This document shows, piece by piece, positions 61,101 to 64,000 of a DNA stretch of 64,000 nucleotides. The stretch is from Deltaproteobacteria bacterium (GTDB lineage Bacteria > Desulfobacterota > Binatia > UTPRO1), in assembly GCA_020848745.1 (NCBI GenBank), contig JADLHM010000012.1, forward strand, positions 57,824 to 121,823, read 5' to 3'. Under the pieces are notes generated by a model. It was not told the DNA's origin. It worked only from the letters and a program-made list of their open reading frames with translations, and ran no database searches. Positions within the stretch are counted from its first letter, which is position 1. Every line of letters begins with the position of its first letter. The position numbers were made by a program, and so were the translations under genes.

Positions 61101-63122
61101 GCCGCCACAGCTGATGCCATGAACCGCATAAATACCTTTGAATATGACGCGGCGGGGCGCGTGACCGTGCAAACGCGGCCAGACGGCGAAGAGATTCTCT
61201 TCAGCTATGATAGCAATGGGAACCTGAGCAGTGTCACGCCCCCTGGGCGACCCTCCCACACGTTCAACTACACGGCTGCTGACCTGCAAGCGCAGTACGC
61301 GCCTCCTGATATCGGCAATGCATCCACCAATACGGACTACACCTACAACGGCGACCGTCAGATCGCGCTCATCACCAGGCCGGACGGCCAAACCATCAAC
61401 TACGGCTATGACGGAGGCGGGCGTATAGCAACCATTAGCGCTCCCCATGGCACGACCACCTTCACGTACCATCCGACCAGTGGACAGGTATCGAGCATCG
61501 CCGCACCGGGTGCGCCAGAGGGGCTCGCCTATAGCTATGATGGACCTCTCCTTAGATCGACCACTTGGAGCGGAACCGTGACTGGCTCTGTCGAGCGTAC
61601 GTACGACGACTTTTTCAGAACGAGCCGGATCACGGTCAACGGAACTGACCCAGTCCTTTATAGCTATGACAGCGACGGGCTCGTTGTGCAGGCGGGTGCG
61701 ATGAGTGTCACGCGCGATCCCATGAGTGGCTTGATTACAGCGACCACCCTCGGCAATCTCATTGACACGTACGAATACAACGGTTTTGGCGAGATGACCC
61801 ACCATTTGGCGCGCTTCAACTCAACGTTCCTCTACGAAATTCTCCTCACACGTGACCGGCTCGGACGCGTTGCAACGAAAGACGAAACGATTGAAGGCAC
61901 CAACCACGTTTACGAATACAGCTATGACGAGGCGGGGCGGCTGTTCGAAGTCGCCACCGACGGTGTAACGACGAGCCAGTATACGTACGATGTCAATGGG
62001 AACCGTCTAACCGCCCCAGGACTCTCGGCCACTCCCGCTTACGATGACCAGGACCGGGTTTCCTCCTATGGCGATGAGACCTTCACGTACACAGCGAGCG
62101 GAGAGCTTCTCGCCACAACGAACGCGACTGGCACCACAGCGTTCGGCTACGATGTTTTTGGGACGTTGCGATCGGTTGACCCGCCGGGATCGGCAACCGA
62201 CATATCATATGCGATCGACCCAGTGGGTCGCCGAGTAGGACGTCAGCAGAACGGGACTCTCCTTCAGGGTCTTCTCTATCACGACCAGCTTCGGCCGGTG
62301 GCTGAACTTGATGCCTCCAGCATTGTCCGCAGCCGGTTCGTGTTCGCGTCCGCCACAAACGTACCAGACTATATGCTAATGGCCGGAGACACCTACCGCA
62401 TTATTACCGATCACCTTGGAAGTCCACGACTTGTCGTAGACGTGGCGACCGGTGGCGTTCTGCAGCGTATGCGCCATGATGACTGGGGCCGACTTGTGGC
62501 GAGCACAGGTGCAGGGAGCCACCCATTTGGCTTCGCAGGTGGCCTCTCTGACCCAGATACCTCTTTGATTCGTTTTGGTGCCAGGGACTATGACCCGAAT
62601 ACTGGGCGTTGGATGAGTAAGGACCCACTCGGGTTCAATGCCGGCACTAACCTTTACTCATATGTAGACAATTTGCCTCAGAACTCAACCGACCCGACCG
62701 GTGAGTGTCCGTGGTGCGTCGCTGTGGTGGCGATAGCGTATGGTATTTTGGGGCATCCGACCCCGCTAGAGGAGTCGTACAGCGACGCTCAATGGATAGG
62801 CGACGCTGCGCCGGGCGTGGCGGCGATTACGGCTGCTGGGGATTTATGGGATAGATGGGGGGATAGTGGCGACTGTCCTGTTCCTGAAACGCGGCCACCC
62901 GGATGGACTCCGGAGTGGGAATATAAGAAGCCGGAATATCCAGTATCGGACAAGCGCAATACCCCGCGTTTTTTTGACCCGACTGGTGGTGAGTGGCGTC
63001 GGCACGAAGAAGACAAGTGGCATCCTGAAGCGCATTGGGATTATAATCCATGGGACACGTGGAATAGCTCGTGGCAAAACGTGGGTGATGACGGTAATGT
63101 CATTCCGAAGCGCCCCAAATAG
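55128..63122 (+). CDS. Giant secreted delta-60 / NHL / YD-repeat (Rhs-like) polymorphic toxin candidate
   Basis: 2664 residues. Signal peptide (1 to about 31), delta-60 beta-propeller repeats (about 35-440; e.g. FGSRGKAALP, VNGRVKFST), a Cys-containing module (about 444-607), a Thr/Pro linker and a Cys-rich GNGTANSGEVCDGGD motif, a carboxypeptidase-regulatory-like domain (about 745-812), NHL repeats (about 1315-1585; GDGGPATQAQ motif), YD repeats (about 1668-2458; YDSAGRLTQIRDGDGN) and the Rhs core end HLGSPRLVVD...RDYDPNTGRWMSKDPLGF. It ends in DPTGEC and a 140-residue tip with WHPEAHWDY and IPK. This is the layout of shell-plus-toxin proteins. Confidence 0.85.
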   Translation: MRYDRLLPRFFLLLCVAVSSAPLKGPASAFAAEGQTDFSFGSRGKAALPSASIYPAIASQSDGSLVVAAQQPGRTSTVVRYTSAGVLDPSFGSAGAVVLDLDAAHVQATSVWSITALPNDHILIAGNIGNYNYFDSGADIFIAQLDSSGHLDMSFGTAGIARLNAGSTISSDEFAAFLWQSDGSIIVAASAQDAANLSNNDVVLLRLTAAGLLDPTFGVNGRVKFSTLGIPQTQVRDIAVDLNSNLLVAGSKYNPGLNSDAIVVRLAPNGTLDASFGGTGFVVYDLAAGDDVATSLLPLADGKVLVGGHASVVANGRVWHFILLRYAADGTLDQSFGTAGVVMTHFVAATNNSPTASDLLKKLFVDSSGRIVAVGGTEVGGTAVGVARYSADGVLDTTFGDDGLLRVAGDGTIVQGIGDAVIDDLDRLTLVVGQDLTVLDLDAPAILCGPLPDVCRLPLIAGKALLSLTKNDKKGNKLSWKWAKGPRTLAAEYGSPDSSTEYDLCIYDANGLIATMRVPPGGMCDKGKPCWADLKGKGFKYKDKAGWPHGIVQLQLKEGLADGKPKIQAKGQGRGLPFPDLSALVAPLTVQLKQNNSATCWSALYRSYKSNGTQLKAKADNTGPTPIPTSTLAQPTPTSTPGTNLCGNGTANSGEVCDGGDLRGQTCATLGFTGGTLACLTSCAGYDSRGCALPASLPPDPALVAPPLDQSVATNVGTATEFLYDGPDRVQYGVTDVVIVPKRAAVVRGRVIDRSGAPLPGVRVSVRDHLEFGITVSRADGGYDLVVNGGGFLNLDFTKTGVLPAQRRVDVPWQDFVTIDDVALVARDPDVTAIDLTAAVPMQIAQGSAQSDSAGTRRATIMIPQGTTAALVLPDGSTQPVNILHLRLTEYTVGPNGPAAMPGTLPPMSAYTYAVEISADEAIAKVAGKDVVLSQPVPVYVDNFLGFAVGEAVPYGYYDNDRGLWIGVPNGVVIAILGVTGGLADLDSDGDGLADSAATLATLGITDSERAALATRFAPGQTFWRVRTSHLSTHDCNWSVAIPNCDPPGKCPSPKTAAPISKNPKTNTPCANGSIIECQNQILRERVPLVGSDMTLNYGTDRVPGSLPEIDIELTNDDVPELLKRVELTVDVAGQKQRTTFPAAANQRDSFTWDRRDAYGRYAQGWQPINVEVAYVYDAWYCRAAQFGFPCYQLGSSVPAREELRRVQRRSVIEGSQWDARGLGLGGWTLSVHHAYDPGGKILYEGNGKRRAATDANGVVRRAVGCRTCNATQDGLPALDTALGFSGSTVERADGSLDVAITNTFNSAVQARVRSLGPDGTVRTIAGGNGFGHSGDGGPATQAQILLPRDISRGPDGSLYILEGEPSLPFASQKYYVRKVAPDGTISTFAGTGDQGYSGDGGPATAATFRFSDTDGLFGGGIAVGPDGALYVADIGNYRIRRVGLDGIIDTVVGTGVPGVDGEGGLATQAQLSGPSDVSFGPDGSMYITDINFIFAEPFYVGPARVLRVTPDGQLTRVAGSATSYDYGGVGDGGQATQAKLAQPVGVDVARDGTLFIADFDDQRVRVVSTDGVIRTLIGKTENGDPEEGQPASQAAIDVGYRALPANNGGVYISKGFATGVDQVASMYAGFSGSDIAIASEDGTQLFQFNASGRHLRTYNTYTGAVLYEFSYDSAGRLTQIRDGDGNVTEIEHDSSGNPAAIVAPFGQRTALSVDSNGFLQSITNPASEEYRFTYDSNGLLERMRNPRSYETLYSYDSRGRLNGVFDAAGGTQGYSRSDFLSGDNLLGYQVERVTGLGRATTYRIDTQASGPLARPNLEYLATTTEPDGTARRVWRRTDGVVEETAANGTTSISVLSPDPRFGMQAPVAGSFWVNLPSGNGMQTLGTRSAILADPTNPLSLQTLTEDTDVNGDVFSTTYDAATRTFRSTSPEGRERILTVDDQGRVTSSQLGNLLPVHMTYDPRGRLITVSQGAGADERRTAFSYNAMGLLAATADAMNRINTFEYDAAGRVTVQTRPDGEEILFSYDSNGNLSSVTPPGRPSHTFNYTAADLQAQYAPPDIGNASTNTDYTYNGDRQIALITRPDGQTINYGYDGGGRIATISAPHGTTTFTYHPTSGQVSSIAAPGAPEGLAYSYDGPLLRSTTWSGTVTGSVERTYDDFFRTSRITVNGTDPVLYSYDSDGLVVQAGAMSVTRDPMSGLITATTLGNLIDTYEYNGFGEMTHHLARFNSTFLYEILLTRDRLGRVATKDETIEGTNHVYEYSYDEAGRLFEVATDGVTTSQYTYDVNGNRLTAPGLSATPAYDDQDRVSSYGDETFTYTASGELLATTNATGTTAFGYDVFGTLRSVDPPGSATDISYAIDPVGRRVGRQQNGTLLQGLLYHDQLRPVAELDASSIVRSRFVFASATNVPDYMLMAGDTYRIITDHLGSPRLVVDVATGGVLQRMRHDDWGRLVASTGAGSHPFGFAGGLSDPDTSLIRFGARDYDPNTGRWMSKDPLGFNAGTNLYSYVDNLPQNSTDPTGECPWCVAVVAIAYGILGHPTPLEESYSDAQWIGDAAPGVAAITAAGDLWDRWGDSGDCPVPETRPPGWTPEWEYKKPEYPVSDKRNTPRFFDPTGGEWRRHEEDKWHPEAHWDYNPWDTWNSSWQNVGDDGNVIPKRPK

Positions 63123-63160
63123 GGGGTTCTGCAAGTAGTGCGTGTGTGTGGGAGAAAGCG

Positions 63161-63517
63161 ATGCTGGCGGATGTATATGACGGTGCGTATGGGATGACGC
63201 TTCGGTTGGCGTGTGAAGGGGCCGCAGACTTGGAGGAGCTGCGACTCACTATTGAGGGGCTAGGTCGACAACGGCAGGCGGTTATCCCTCCAGCAGGTGG
63301 TCCTATTCCATCGAGTGGGGTGACCCTGAAATGTCTTGTCGGGGGTGCTCCGAGGCTTGTGCGGGAGGGTTCTCAGGCATGGGCCCTGGAAGCCAAACCG
63401 GAGTTCTGGTCTAGTCTGCTCGTAATGATAGATGCCTTACGAGAGCATGGCGGGCCGGCACACCAGTACGCCCATCTGCCCGGAAATTCTATTATAGAGG
63501 TTGCTCTGGGTGAATGA
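63161..63517 (+). CDS. Putative immunity protein for the Rhs-like toxin
   Basis: 118 residues from ATG 63161 behind GGAGAAAG, 38 bp after the giant gene on the same strand. Contents: LRLACEGAADLEELRLTIEGL, a central GGAPRLVREGSQAWALEA and an ending PAHQYAHLPGNSIIEVALGE. Small, cytoplasmic (no signal), and in the position of immunity genes. The closing HQY motif resembles those of small immunity families, but I cannot name one with confidence. Confidence 0.6.
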   Translation: MLADVYDGAYGMTLRLACEGAADLEELRLTIEGLGRQRQAVIPPAGGPIPSSGVTLKCLVGGAPRLVREGSQAWALEAKPEFWSSLLVMIDALREHGGPAHQYAHLPGNSIIEVALGE

Positions 63518-63682
63518 AGCGAACACAGCGTTCTTAGGGAGATGCTTTGTTGAAATCGGGTGATGAAGAAATCCGGCAAAGCTGATGGTGCGCCTCCGTG
63601 TACTCTCTCTAGGGCCAGCTAGCGGGGACTATTCAGTAATATCAGGGTAGTTGCCAGAGTGTCATAAAGGACGTTATGATGC

Positions 63683-63976
63683 ATGAATATGTACGAGGAA
63701 TTACCACAAGCACACTCAGAAATAGGGGTGGGCAAAGGCGATCTTAGTTTAGCGCCCTCAGCTGATCTCGCGGCGCGAGTTGCCGACTTGGTCAGAGACT
63801 TTGAGGGGAAACTGGCAGTGCCAGCGGGCCGCTTTGAGGACCTTCGGCATTCTATCGTTGAGCTCGCACGGTTGCACGCTGCGCGCACCGTCCTCGAAGC
63901 TGTGACTGCTCGCGAAGCAGCACGAACGGAAAGGCGCAGGCGAGCCGCCTGTGGACCTCGGGTGTTCCGAGAGTGA
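63683..63976 (+). CDS. Hypothetical protein (toxin-locus neighbour)
   Basis: 97 residues, ATG 63683. Helical, charged: APSADLAARVADLVRDFEGKLAVPAGRFEDLRHSIVELARLHAARTVLEAVTAREAARTERRRR. No family recognised, ribosome-binding site poor. It could be a second immunity or orphan gene, or chance coding. Confidence 0.35.
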   Translation: MNMYEELPQAHSEIGVGKGDLSLAPSADLAARVADLVRDFEGKLAVPAGRFEDLRHSIVELARLHAARTVLEAVTAREAARTERRRRAACGPRVFRE

Positions 63977-64000
63977 CCCGGAGGTCCGGAGATGCCCGAA

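Overview
The window is the replication-origin neighbourhood of a GC-rich bacterial chromosome followed by the left part of an integrated mobile element. Gene order (dnaA-dnaN-gyrB-gyrA, then rpmH-rnpA-yidD-yidC-mnmE-mnmG-rsmG-parA-parB-bactofilin-atpF'FHAGDC), an F1/b-only ATP synthase operon with a signal-peptide-bearing b subunit, and mosaic delta-60/NHL/YD proteins all suggest a deltaproteobacteria-like lineage (Desulfobacterota, Myxococcota or the Binatota group). This taxonomic call is inference; no rRNA is present to settle it.

Region 1 (1-18.5 kb): truncated hemL on the minus strand, then the initiator dnaA, a candidate oriC with a DnaA-trio tract in the dnaA-dnaN gap, the sliding clamp, both gyrase subunits (no recF between them), a PadR regulator, a small double zinc-knuckle-like protein, the rpmH to rsmG ribosome/membrane/tRNA-modification block (no jag), two parS sites and parA-parB, and a bactofilin. 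Region 2 (18.5-25.3 kb): ATP synthase b', b, delta, alpha, gamma, beta and epsilon (a and c must lie elsewhere) and a RodZ-like protein. Region 3 (25.4-43.0 kb): housekeeping and accessory metabolism. It holds a TetR-controlled pair of acyl-CoA dehydrogenases, an M14-like peptidase, a DUF255 thioredoxin-domain protein, an enoyl-CoA hydratase, a glyoxalase II, a coiled-coil protein, a SIMPL protein, RlmE, a UvrD/PcrA helicase, a free-standing CAT-like acyltransferase, and the minus-strand run gmhA / SAM hydroxide adenosyltransferase / M50 protease / pgeF.

Region 4 (43.2 kb to window end): tRNA-Gly(CCC) occupied by an integrative element. The integrase gene reads into the tRNA gene, so its last residues are encoded by the tRNA antisense strand. 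Next come an excisionase-like HTH protein, a small plasmid-type protein, a cluster of inverted repeats, a perfect DnaA box, four 20-bp iterons, an AT-rich stretch and an RPA-type replication initiator: a complete plasmid-style origin inside a chromosomal element. Downstream are a 50-nt cruciform, three winged-helix proteins surrounding a seven-TM VirD4/TraG-like ATPase, a repeated 35-bp hairpin that can hide a Shine-Dalgarno sequence, a RadC-type JAB protein and a 2664-residue secreted delta-60/NHL/YD (Rhs-like) protein with a distinct C-terminal tip followed by a probable immunity gene. No canonical relaxase or T4SS genes and no right attachment site are visible before the window ends.

Several chromosomal genes (rpmH, tetR, the acyltransferase) have near-consensus sigma70 promoters so close to the start codon that leaderless or almost leaderless mRNAs are expected.
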